From positions 434,001 through 498,000 of the forward strand of contig CAWCCQ010000001.1 of the NCBI GenBank assembly GCA_963794215.1: a DNA stretch of 64,000 bases. The letters are read 5' to 3'. The position numbers were made by a program, and so were the translations under genes. The notes beneath the pieces are model-generated. The model had not been told where the DNA came from. It worked only from the letters and a program-made list of their open reading frames with translations, and did no database searches. The DNA is from DATKRB01 sp963794215 (GTDB lineage Bacteria; Actinomycetota; Acidimicrobiia; Acidimicrobiales; RAAP-2). Within the stretch, counting starts at the first letter, position 1; each line of letters opens with the position of its first letter. This document shows positions 17,298-25,767 of the stretch, piece after piece.

Positions 17298-19723
17298 TGA
17301 CCCGGTGCCCGCGACCGACCTGCCAGGGTCCAGGTGAGGGAGCGATCGACGAGCATGGTTTCTGCGAAACCTGCGGGGCTGCGGGTACCCCTGCTCCCGC
17401 CTCTCACGTCGCCATCTCCGCCGCCCCGGCTATTGGGCCGGCCGAGGGAGAGCCCTGCGAGCGGCACGGGCCGCCAGGGGTCATCGTTGGGGGCTTCTGC
17501 ACCGAGTGCGCGATGCCCCCTCGTGCTACCCCGGCAAGGACCGGACCTCCCCCGGCAGCCGTTTCCGGGCCGAGCATCCAGGAAGCCTCGGCCCCGTCGG
17601 CCTCGGTCAGCACCAACACCCTTCGCTCGACGCCCGGCCGGGGCGAGTCCGGTCGGGGCACTGGCACGGGGCGGATCCGAGGCCTTGGCGCCGGGCTGGT
17701 CGATGTGCCGTCAGTGCCCCACCGCGATCCGCTCTCGGCGGTCCTGGCCGATCCCGAGGTGCCCGAGCGCAAGCGCTTCTGCGGTCATTGCGGTGACTAC
17801 CCGGTCGGCCGGGATCACGTAGGCCGGCCTGCCCGGACCGAGGGCTTCTGCCCTCAGTGCGGGAACCCATACTCGTTCACCCCCAAGCTCCGTCCGGGCG
17901 ACCGAGTCAACAACCAGTACCTGGTGAGCGGGTGCATCGCCCACGGCGGCCTTGGATGGATCTACCTCGCTCAGAACCTCAACCTCGAGACCCGGTCGGG
18001 CTTCCAGTGGGTAGTGCTGAAGGGGCTGCTCGACTCGGGCGACCAAGCGGCCATGGCCGCAGCCCAGGACGAGCGGCAGTTCCTCACCGAGGTCAAGCAC
18101 CCGAACATCGTCCAGATCTACAACTTCGTGCAGCACGAGGGTGCCGGGTACATCGTGATGGAGTACGTCGGCGGCCAGTCGCTGCGTGAGATCCGGGCGA
18201 GCTACCGCAACGACAGCGGCACGCCGCTGCCCGTGGCCCACGCCATCGAGTACACGCTGGGGATGCTGCCGGCCTTCGCCTATCTGCACGACCAGGGCCT
18301 CCTGTTCTGCGACTTCAAGCCGGACAACGCCATCTGCACCGGCCAGCACATGACGCTCATCGACCTGGGAGGCGTCAAGGCCATAGACGCCGACGAGGAG
18401 AGCGACGTCTGGGGGACCATCGGCTACCAGGCGCCCGAGGTCCCCGAGGTGGGCCCGTCCATCACCTCGGACCTCTACACGGTGGGCCGCACACTGGCCG
18501 TGCTCTGCGTCGACATCCCGGGCTACCAGGACCCGAAGCGCCATGCCACCAAGCTCCCCCCGGCTACCGAGATCCCGGTGTTCGCCCGCTACGAGGCCTT
18601 CCACCAGTTTCTGCAGAAGGCGACCGCCGCTGACCCGGCGTCCCGGTTCCAGTCGGCCGACGAGATGGCCGAACAGCTACTGGGCGTCCTGCGCCTGGTC
18701 CGGGCGGTCGATGGGGAGGACCCCCGGCCCGCCCCAAGTCTGCTCTTCAGCCACGAGCTGGGCAACGGGGCCGAGGCCAGCGGGTGGCCGAATCTCCCGG
18801 TGCCGGCGGTCGACCCGGCGGACCCGGCGGTGGGCGTCCTGGCCACTGTCATCTCCTCTGACCCCGAGGAGATCCGCTCTGTCATGGCGTCGACCCCCCG
18901 TACGCCCGAGGTGGCACTCCGGTTGGCCCGGGCCTTCATCGACACCGGGGACTTGACGGGCGCCGACGCCGAACTCGACTCGCCCGAGGCCCGGAGCACC
19001 GGCTGGCGGGCCATCTGGTGGCGAGGAGTCCGGCAGCTGGCGGCCAGCCAACCCGTCGACGCCGTGGCCTTCTTCGCCGCCGTGGCCGGCGAACTGCCGG
19101 GTGAGCTCGCCCCACGGCTGGCCCTGGCTGTCGCCTACGAACTGGCGGCGGTCGACCCCGACGGCCCGGGGTCGACCAACGGTGGCCCGCCCCGCCCGGG
19201 CCGGCCCGACGACTTGCGCCAGGCAGCTCGGCTCTTCGACGTCGTGGGAGCCACCGACCCGGGGTTCGCCAGCGCCAGCTTTGGCCTGGCCCGGGTCGAG
19301 ACGACGCTTGGCAACCGGGGCGGGGCGGTCACCGCGCTCCAGCGCATCCCCGGGACCTCGAGCTCGTTTGCTGCCGCCCAGATCGCTCTGTGCGGCACCC
19401 GGTGCATCCGAGTCCACGGTCGGCCACCCGCGCTGACCGACCTGGCCGCCGCTTCGGACATCCTAGCCCACCTGCGGGCCGATCCGTCGGTCCGCTTGGC
19501 CCTCGCCCGTGACCTCCACCGCGAAGCACTCGCAATGCTCCAGGGAGGGGCGGTCACCCCAGACCCCCAGGCCAGCCTGGGCGGCGCGCCGCTCACCGAG
19601 GACGGCCAGCGGGCCGCCCTCGAGACGACCTACCGCTCGCTCGCCAGGCTGGCCCATACCGACGTAGAGCGCTTCGGCCTCGTGGACCTGGCCAATGCCT
19701 CCCGACCGCGGACACTGACGTGA
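17297..19723 (+). CDS. pknG: PknG-type serine/threonine protein kinase with N-terminal zinc ribbons and C-terminal TPR-like tail
   Basis: An 808-residue cytoplasmic kinase. Order of parts: two short cysteine modules (RCPRPTCQ...GFCETCG; PCERHG...GFCTECA), a proline-rich linker, a rubredoxin-like pair of CxxCG knuckles (FCGHCG, FCPQCG, about residues 160-195), the kinase domain (about 205-475) and a helical TPR-like region to the end. Kinase motifs are VLKG (ATP lysine), LLFCDFKPDNAI for the catalytic loop, with Cys in place of the His-Arg of HRD as expected for a non-RD PknG, and DLG in place of DFG. ATG 17297 is 7 bases after GGAGG; a GTG three bases earlier is also possible. Sits after glnX/glnH as in mycobacteria, where PknG controls TCA-cycle flux through the FHA protein GarA. 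Confidence 0.93.
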   Translation: MTRCPRPTCQGPGEGAIDEHGFCETCGAAGTPAPASHVAISAAPAIGPAEGEPCERHGPPGVIVGGFCTECAMPPRATPARTGPPPAAVSGPSIQEASAPSASVSTNTLRSTPGRGESGRGTGTGRIRGLGAGLVDVPSVPHRDPLSAVLADPEVPERKRFCGHCGDYPVGRDHVGRPARTEGFCPQCGNPYSFTPKLRPGDRVNNQYLVSGCIAHGGLGWIYLAQNLNLETRSGFQWVVLKGLLDSGDQAAMAAAQDERQFLTEVKHPNIVQIYNFVQHEGAGYIVMEYVGGQSLREIRASYRNDSGTPLPVAHAIEYTLGMLPAFAYLHDQGLLFCDFKPDNAICTGQHMTLIDLGGVKAIDADEESDVWGTIGYQAPEVPEVGPSITSDLYTVGRTLAVLCVDIPGYQDPKRHATKLPPATEIPVFARYEAFHQFLQKATAADPASRFQSADEMAEQLLGVLRLVRAVDGEDPRPAPSLLFSHELGNGAEASGWPNLPVPAVDPADPAVGVLATVISSDPEEIRSVMASTPRTPEVALRLARAFIDTGDLTGADAELDSPEARSTGWRAIWWRGVRQLAASQPVDAVAFFAAVAGELPGELAPRLALAVAYELAAVDPDGPGSTNGGPPRPGRPDDLRQAARLFDVVGATDPGFASASFGLARVETTLGNRGGAVTALQRIPGTSSSFAAAQIALCGTRCIRVHGRPPALTDLAAASDILAHLRADPSVRLALARDLHREALAMLQGGAVTPDPQASLGGAPLTEDGQRAALETTYRSLARLAHTDVERFGLVDLANASRPRTLT

Positions 19724-20718
19724 CCACCGAGCCCCAACCGGGCATGGGCTCCTGTCCGGTATGTCAGACGGTTGTCTTCGAGGACGAGCGGTTCTGCGAG
19801 GCGTGCGGGCACCGGCTGGCGGAGGAGCCGGCCATCATGGCGGACGACGAGGAGGAGCTCGGGTCTCCGGTGGTCCCCGCCGCCCCCGAGACAGTGCAGC
19901 GCCTCGAGATCGACGACGACGCGGTCGGAGCGGTGTCGGACCGGGGTTGGCACCACGTCCGCAACGAGGACGCCATGGCTGCGGTGGCCGCTGGCGGCCG
20001 GGTGGCTGTGGTGCTGGCTGACGGTGTGGGCTCGACGGCCAGCCCACACCGGGCAGCCCAGGCGGCGGCCCAGGCGGCCATCGCGGTGCTGGAGCACCTC
20101 CTGACGGCCCCTGCCTGGCCGACCCGGCACGAGCTGCACGGCCTGCTCGACGAGGCCTTCGCCGCGGCCCAGGCGGCGGCCGCCGCGGTGACCGACGACG
20201 GCGCTGGGGCGAGCGACCTTTCCCCCTCGACGACCCTGGTCGCCGCGCTAGCCGGGCCGGGACGGGTGGTGGTAGGCAACCTGGGTGACAGCCGGGCCTA
20301 CTGGCTAAGTGGCTCGGGCGATGAAGGGCGCCTGCTCACGGTCGACGATTCCACCGCCCAGGTGCTCATGGCCGAGGGTGTGCCTGAGGCCGAGGCCTAC
20401 GCCCGTCCCGGGGCCCACGAGATCACCCGATGGCTGGGCGCCGACGCCGATTCCACCGAGCCTCGGATCACCGACCTCGACGTCACCCAGCCCGGGGTCG
20501 TGGTGGTCTGCACGGACGGACTATGGAACTACTTCGAGCGCCCCGAACAGCTGGTCCGACTGGTGGTCGACGCCGGGCGCGTTCGGCCGGTGGCCATCGC
20601 CCGCCGGCTCACCAGAGCCGCCCTCGACGCCGGCGGTCGGGACAACATCACCGTGGCCGTCGTCCCCGTTCGGCGCGCCGAACCCCCGCCCGGGCCCACC
20701 CCATTGACCGAGGAGTGA
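19720..20718 (+). CDS. PP2C-family protein phosphatase with N-terminal zinc ribbon
   Basis: A 332-residue phosphatase, the probable opponent of the kinase. Residues 8-30 carry a zinc ribbon (CPVCQ...FCEACGH). The PP2C domain (about 65-325) has all metal-site motifs: SDRGWHHVRNEDAM, VVLADGVGS, GNLGDSRAYWL, CTDGLWNYF and the final GGRDNITVAVV. It lacks membrane helices, unlike mycobacterial PstP, and is therefore soluble. The GTG start overlaps the pknG stop (GTGA), so the two are translationally coupled, which supports balanced expression of kinase and phosphatase. Confidence 0.92.
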   Translation: MTTEPQPGMGSCPVCQTVVFEDERFCEACGHRLAEEPAIMADDEEELGSPVVPAAPETVQRLEIDDDAVGAVSDRGWHHVRNEDAMAAVAAGGRVAVVLADGVGSTASPHRAAQAAAQAAIAVLEHLLTAPAWPTRHELHGLLDEAFAAAQAAAAAVTDDGAGASDLSPSTTLVAALAGPGRVVVGNLGDSRAYWLSGSGDEGRLLTVDDSTAQVLMAEGVPEAEAYARPGAHEITRWLGADADSTEPRITDLDVTQPGVVVVCTDGLWNYFERPEQLVRLVVDAGRVRPVAIARRLTRAALDAGGRDNITVAVVPVRRAEPPPGPTPLTEE

Positions 20719-20726
20719 CGACAGCC

Positions 20727-22091
20727 ATGGCCGACTTCACCATCGAGTGCTTCCAGAACCAGTTCCTGCCGGCCGGGGTAACGCGGATGCACGCCGTTAT
20801 CACGGTCACCATCTCCAACACCTCGCCCGAACCCGGGCCAGACCCGGCCCGAGACCGCCCCGAGGACCGGGCCGAGGTCATCATCCTCGACACCTCGGGG
20901 TCGATGGCGGGGAGCGCCGGGGAAAAGATGCGAGCGGCCAAGGAGGCCACCGTCGCGGCGATCGACAGCCTGCCCGACGGGGTCCGTTTCGCCGTGATCA
21001 CCGGCAACCACGAGGCGCAGGTGGCCTATCCGCCGGCCCCGCCGCTAGCCATCTCGACCCCGCCGACCCGTCACCTGGCCAAGGAGGCATTGCGTCACGT
21101 CGAGGCCCGGGGCGGGACGTCCATGAGCTCGTGGATCGAGCTGGCCACTCACCTCTTGCGTAACGAGCCGGGCCTCCGCCACGCCATTTTGCTGACCGAC
21201 GGCAAGAACGAGAACGACGCCCACGGGAACCTCGAGCGTGCGCTTTCGAACGCGGTCGGTGTGTTCCAGTGCGACTGCCGGGGGGTGGGCGGCGACTGGG
21301 TGGTCGCCGAGCTCCGCACGATCGCCCAGACCCTGCTCGGGACCTACGACATCGTCCCCGACCCCGATGGGCTGCGAGCCGACTTCACAGACATGCTGCA
21401 GACCTCGCTCGGCAAGACCCTTGGCAAGGTGACGCTCCAGGTCCGCACGCCGCGGGGTGGCGAGGTCGAGGTGCTCAAGCAGGTGGAGCCGGACAACGAC
21501 CTGCTCGGGGCCCGGGTCGAAGTGGACCCCCTGGTCGGGAACTACCCGACCGGCGCCTGGGGTGACGAGTCCCGGGACTACCACCTCTGCGTCCGGGTGC
21601 CGCCCGGGACGATCGACGACGAGGCCATGCGAGCGGCCCTTGTCACCCTGCTGGTCGACGACGAGACGGCCGCCCAGGTCAACGTGCTGGTCGCCTGGAC
21701 CGACGATGCCGCTCGGTCGACCCACATCAACCGGCGGGTGGCCGAGGTCATGGGCGACGAAGAGCTGGCCAAGCACATCCAGCGCGGGGTCGACGCAATG
21801 AAGGTCGGGGATGCGCAGACGGCCGAAGACGAGCTCACCACGTCGATGAGGATGGCTCACGCAGTGGGCAACCAGGACGTGATCGACCGGCTCGCAAAGC
21901 TGGTGGACATCGAGCCGGCCACTGGCCGGGCACGACCCAAGAACAAGGTCGACAAGACCGACTTCCTGGCGGCCGAGCTCGGGTCCACCCGAACCCGGCG
22001 GAGCGGCAAGAAAGATGTTGCGGTGGCCGGGTCGCGCACCTCCGAAGACGTACGCGACCGGCCGGCCGCGGGACCTGACGAGGCCCTGTGA
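20727..22091 (+). CDS. von Willebrand factor A domain protein of the PknG operon
   Basis: A 454-residue soluble protein. Residues about 48-230 are a vWA domain with a complete MIDAS metal site: DTSGS at 55-59, the threonine of GGTSMSS, and LTDG. The following part (about 240-365) is beta-rich (KVTLQVRTPRGGEVEVLKQV; YHLCVRVPPGTI), as in vWA proteins that add a beta-sandwich. The C-terminal 90 residues are helical and charged. ATG 20727 lies 8 bases after the phosphatase stop, with GAGGAG upstream; the frame is open further upstream but only as a shadow of the phosphatase gene. Likely a metal-dependent protein-interaction partner of the kinase module; its partner is unknown. Confidence 0.88.
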   Translation: MADFTIECFQNQFLPAGVTRMHAVITVTISNTSPEPGPDPARDRPEDRAEVIILDTSGSMAGSAGEKMRAAKEATVAAIDSLPDGVRFAVITGNHEAQVAYPPAPPLAISTPPTRHLAKEALRHVEARGGTSMSSWIELATHLLRNEPGLRHAILLTDGKNENDAHGNLERALSNAVGVFQCDCRGVGGDWVVAELRTIAQTLLGTYDIVPDPDGLRADFTDMLQTSLGKTLGKVTLQVRTPRGGEVEVLKQVEPDNDLLGARVEVDPLVGNYPTGAWGDESRDYHLCVRVPPGTIDDEAMRAALVTLLVDDETAAQVNVLVAWTDDAARSTHINRRVAEVMGDEELAKHIQRGVDAMKVGDAQTAEDELTTSMRMAHAVGNQDVIDRLAKLVDIEPATGRARPKNKVDKTDFLAAELGSTRTRRSGKKDVAVAGSRTSEDVRDRPAAGPDEAL

Positions 22092-23608
22092 ACTCGAGCT
22101 GCCCGGAGGGCCACGACTCGGAGACGGCCGACTTCTGCAGCGTCTGCGGCAAGCCCACCCGCCCCGAACCTTCCACCGGGGGCCCTAAGGCGGTGGCCGA
22201 GGGGGGACCGAAGGCCGAGGCGGCCGGGGTGCCGGCCCGACCGCCGGTGCTGGCGGCGTCAGGACCCGCCCGGGTCTGCCCCAACTGCGGCTCGACATCG
22301 GAGTCGGGACCGACGTGCAGCGAGTGCCTGTTCGCCTTCGGCGCCCCCGACAGCGTGGCCGTCTGGGAGGACGAGCTCTGGGAGGTGGTGGTCCGGCCCG
22401 ACCGCCGGTACTACGAGATGATCGACCCCGAGGACATCGAGTTCCCCGAAACCCCCTACAGCCGACGCCTCCCCCTGGTCGGCGACCACGTGCGCATCGG
22501 CCGGCGCCGGGTGAAGGAGGGCATCACGCCCGAGATCGACCTCTCTGGGGCCTTCGAGGACCTCGGGGTGTCGCGCCGCCACGTTGTGCTCATGCGCCAG
22601 CCCGACGGCACCTGGGCCCTGGTCGACCAGGGCTCGGCTAATGGCACGTACTTGAACTACCGCGCGGATCCTGTACCGGCGAACCAGCGCCTACCTCTCC
22701 GGGCCGGCGACCAGATCCACATCGGGGCGTACACGACGCTCACCGTGGAACGGGTCGACGTGGTGGTGGCCCCGTCGCGCGAGGTCTCGGTCCCGTCCAA
22801 GGACACCCGCGGGGTTGGCCGACCCGGCTCGCGGATCGAGATCTCCCTCCTCGGGCCGCTCGGGGTCACGGTGGGCGCCAAGCAGGTCCTCATCACGGCT
22901 TCCCACGAGCGGGCCGTGCTCGCCACACTCGCCCTGCGGGCCGGCTCATCGGTCTCGACCGGTGAACTGGAATGGGCGGTGTGGGGCGAGCACGAGCCAG
23001 CGACGGCGTACGGTTCGCTCAAGAACCACATCTCGAAACTGCGCCAGAAGGTCGGATCGAACGTCATCGAGACGACGGCCAACGGGTACCGACTGGTCGG
23101 CCGCAAGGAGATGGTGGACGCCTTTCTCTTCGAGCAGCGGACCGGGCGGGGCCGACAGCTCTTGGCCACCGGGCACCCGGGGGCGGCGGTGGCCGAGCTC
23201 GAGCGGGCCCTCGAGCTGTGGCGGGGCGAGCCCCTGCCTGACCTCGCCGACGGACCGGCCGGAGCCGGGGAGATCGCCCGCCTGCTCGAGCTTCGGGCCA
23301 GCGCCGAAGAGGAGCTGTTCGAGGGCCGCCTGCAGCTCGGTGACCACCACGGCGTGATCCCCGACCTCACGGCGGCCGTCGACGCGCAACCCCTACGCGA
23401 GCGCCGATGGGCGCAACTCATGCTGGCCTTCCACCGTGATGGACGCCAGCTCGAAGCCCTCCGCACCTTCACGCGCTACGGGGCCACCCTGGCCGAGTAC
23501 GGGGTCGAGCCGTCGGCGGACATAGCCACCCTGGAGGGAGCCATCATGTTGGACCGGCCCGAGCTGCGCTGGACTCCCCCCGACGAGCGGCCTGCGGGCA
23601 CGGCGTGA
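22088..23608 (+). CDS. Zinc-ribbon + FHA + SARP (winged helix and BTAD) transcription factor
   Basis: A 506-residue protein. N-terminal cysteine pairs (SCPEGH...FCSVCG; VCPNCG...TCSECL) suggest two zinc ribbons. An FHA phosphothreonine-binding domain (about 130-222) has VRIGRR, VSRRHV and NGTYLN. Then comes an OmpR-like winged helix (about 255-340; SLKNHISKLRQKVG, GYRLVG) and a bacterial transcriptional activation domain of TPR-like helices (about 345-490). EmbR of mycobacteria has the same domains, but with FHA last. GTG 22088 overlaps the vWA stop (GTGA). Predicted role: DNA-binding output whose activity depends on phosphothreonine binding to, or phosphorylation by, the operon kinase. Binding targets are unknown. 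Confidence 0.9.
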   Translation: MNSSCPEGHDSETADFCSVCGKPTRPEPSTGGPKAVAEGGPKAEAAGVPARPPVLAASGPARVCPNCGSTSESGPTCSECLFAFGAPDSVAVWEDELWEVVVRPDRRYYEMIDPEDIEFPETPYSRRLPLVGDHVRIGRRRVKEGITPEIDLSGAFEDLGVSRRHVVLMRQPDGTWALVDQGSANGTYLNYRADPVPANQRLPLRAGDQIHIGAYTTLTVERVDVVVAPSREVSVPSKDTRGVGRPGSRIEISLLGPLGVTVGAKQVLITASHERAVLATLALRAGSSVSTGELEWAVWGEHEPATAYGSLKNHISKLRQKVGSNVIETTANGYRLVGRKEMVDAFLFEQRTGRGRQLLATGHPGAAVAELERALELWRGEPLPDLADGPAGAGEIARLLELRASAEEELFEGRLQLGDHHGVIPDLTAAVDAQPLRERRWAQLMLAFHRDGRQLEALRTFTRYGATLAEYGVEPSADIATLEGAIMLDRPELRWTPPDERPAGTA

Positions 23609-24421
23609 TCCGATTGAGGCCATCAGGTGGTTCTGGCCGGGCGATGACCGGACCATCGCACCCTCGGCGACATGACGCCCATGACGGGACCACCCGAACC
23701 TCCCAGCTCAGCTTCGACGCCGCCGGCATCCGGACGGGCCGGGCCCGCCGATTCACGCTCATTGCCGTCCTGATCTCGCTGACCTGCCCCGCCCTGTCAC
23801 TCCCCTAGTCGGGCGGTGCCTGGTTAGTCCGACGGTGCCCCGTGCCGGTCACGGCTAGGCCCGTTTGGGCCGGGTGACCCTCGTGTCGGGTGCAGCTAAT
23901 TGATGACTCGACCCCGGTCGTAACCGGCCCAGCCGTTCGGTGATGTCGTCGACGGGCTCCGGTCATCACGGGCACGGTCGCCGGCACGTCGAAAGCGTCG
24001 CGGGCCGCCATTTCGGCGCGCCGAGCCACCGGACCTTGGGTTCGATCCCGTCGGGGCAGACCACGCGTGGTGCTTCATGCACCCAAGGGTGCCGCCGCCG
24101 CACGTCGCCCGCCGTCAACAGGAGTATTGGTCGCTCGATATCGGTTGCGCGGATTGGTCGGCGCTGCGCTGCGCTCATACGGCCCGGTCACGATGGCCTC
24201 GGTCGCCTCCGCCTGGATCAACACCTGGTCGACGAACTCGACCGAATGGAGCTCGTCAAGCCGTTCATCGGGGTTAAATCTGGGCAAGCCACGGACCGCT
24301 CCGATGACCCAATACCTCGTGGATCTACTCGGTCTACATCACATCACCCGACGCCCGCCGTGCCGTGCCTGTCAAAATCCGCGTGAACGACAGCCCGTAG
24401 CGACCTCGCCACGCAGACGCG
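23609..24421. other. Gene-poor stretch after the kinase operon
   Basis: No intact gene. The first 200 bases hold only a short plus-strand frame with no ribosome site. The rest holds a possible frameshifted minus-strand gene, listed separately. Confidence 0.4.
23805..24290 (-). pseudogene. Possible frameshifted gene of unknown family
   Basis: Three minus-strand frames join into a plausible protein: FNPDERLDELHSVEFVDQVL..AEATEAIVTGPYERSAAQ, continuing in another frame with RPIRATDIERPILLLTAGDV..PRVVCPDGIEPKVRWLGAPK, and in a third with ARDAFDVPATVPVMTGARRR. The composition is protein-like and the joins fall where the frames overlap. I do not recognise the family. Could also be chance open frames in GC-rich DNA. 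Confidence 0.25.
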
Positions 24422-24973
24422 CTAGATGCGACTCCACTTCGTCCTGACCGCGCTGTTGTCGTCAACCGCGCTGTCGATGTCGCTGGCACCGTCGACAGTG
24501 TCATGTCGGAAGTACCGGTTCAGGTACTCGGCTAGTGCGCGGGCCTTGTCGGAGCTCGTCGTATGAAGTTCGCTCGGTACGGCGATCGACGCCACTGGCG
24601 GCCTGGCCCTCACCCTGACTGCGACCACTGAAGTGCGCGAAACACCACGAGTGCGAGCGAAGGCGCGCTCATCGCTGAATCCCTCGATGTCCTCCCAGCG
24701 CAACTGAACGACGTGAAACAAGAAATGTCGCCTGAGCCCCTCGTCGCACATCGTGGTTCCCGTACGCCCTCTCAGTGCCAAGGGCCCCAGTCCAACGACG
24801 GTCAGCACGATCGCCCAAGCCACCTGCGCGGAACGTGCGCTATCGTTCCGCGCGAAGAAGGTTGCCCAGACCGCCAAGAGTAGCGACAAGAACAAGAGCG
24901 GCACGGTCGACAGAGCCGCCCACACCCAAAATCGGGGAGTCTGGTACGCGCGGCCGGTAATCGTTCTTGCCAC
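24422..24973 (-). CDS. Membrane protein with bacterial PH-like domain
   Basis: A 183-residue protein. Two membrane helices near the N-terminus (about residues 15-40, FWVWAALSTVPLLFLSLLLA; and 48-68, VAWAIVLTVVGLGPLAL) are followed by a PH-like beta region: TTMCDEGLRRHFLFHVVQLR, WEDIEGFSDERAF, VVAVRVRARP. It ends in a helix (DKARALAEYLNRYFR). This is the usual layout of small actinobacterial PH-domain membrane proteins of unknown function. GTG 24973 follows GAGGAAGCGAC; the frame is open to 25048 but the added residues lack a ribosome site. Confidence 0.75.
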   Translation of the reverse strand: MARTITGRAYQTPRFWVWAALSTVPLLFLSLLLAVWATFFARNDSARSAQVAWAIVLTVVGLGPLALRGRTGTTMCDEGLRRHFLFHVVQLRWEDIEGFSDERAFARTRGVSRTSVVAVRVRARPPVASIAVPSELHTTSSDKARALAEYLNRYFRHDTVDGASDIDSAVDDNSAVRTKWSRI

Positions 24974-25341
24974 GTCGCTTCCTCGTGCTGGCACCGGTGC
25001 CGGGGGCCGGTTACCGATCGAACATTCAGGCGCGTTCGCTGGTCCCAAACACGGGGGCCCCGCGAGGCGCCACCCCGGTGGGGGCGTTGGCGGCCAGGAT
25101 CCGATGGCGAGTTCGACACGTCGGTGGCCAGGTACCAGGGCTTGGCAGACCCCTGCATCGTCGAAGCATCCGGACGCGACCCGTCGGGGCCGTCAGCCTC
25201 TGCTCGCTGTCCGAAGTCACCCACCTCGCGCCTCCCTCTCGCTGCACCAACCGCTATCAATAGGCGAGTAAATGCTCGGTCACGTCGAAAGAGGACACGT
25301 CTTGCTTCGACTCAGCATGGCTAACCGGCGTGGACCACACA
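24974..25341. other. Intergenic stretch
   Basis: I see nothing coding or structured that I can support on either strand. Confidence 0.4.
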
Positions 25342-25515
25342 TCAACAGTAATGCTCGACCATGAACAACTGGTCCTCGTAGAACGCAACCTCTGAATCGT
25401 TCAAGATCGCCGCTTCCAGCTGGCTCGCTACTCCGGAGACAATTTGGCACGGAGAAGATACCTCCACGCTTCTTGATTTGGTCGCCAGCCGATCGTCAGC
25501 TAAGTGTGTCGCCAT
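25342..25515 (-). CDS. Small 57-residue protein, unknown
   Basis: A short open frame with a good ribosome site: AAGAGGA lies 7 bases before ATG 25515 (an earlier ATG at 25521 touches the ribosome site and is unlikely). It starts MATHLADDRLATKSRSVEVS, runs through SGVASQLEAAILNDSEVAFY and ends VEHYC. It is acidic in the second half, has no membrane helix or export signal, and ends in a C-terminal cysteine. It has no recognised family. A precursor peptide or a small regulatory protein are both possible; no modification enzyme lies next to it. It reads away from the gene at 25768. Confidence 0.4.
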   Translation of the reverse strand: MATHLADDRLATKSRSVEVSSPCQIVSGVASQLEAAILNDSEVAFYEDQLFMVEHYC

Positions 25516-25767
25516 ATCCATTCCTCTTGCTCAGGGCTTTACGGCACCGTTGTTGTGTCAATCGCTTATGTCACGGTATGCCAGGGCGGTAAGCCGCGAA
25601 TAAAGCGGCTTCAACCGTCCGATGGCGTTCGGATGGGACAACGGACGCCTTTACCCGGCCGTGACCGCCCTGTCGTAGTCTCGCTATGCGGGAGCGTTTG
25701 ATGAAGTTCGACATCCACAGCGGAGGTGTCGCAAAGGAATCGACCGAGTGACGGTGGTGACTTGCAC

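Noticed and set aside
24030..24055. GGTTCGATCCC resembling a tRNA T-loop
   Set aside because: No acceptor, D or anticodon stems can be paired around it, and no CCA end is present.
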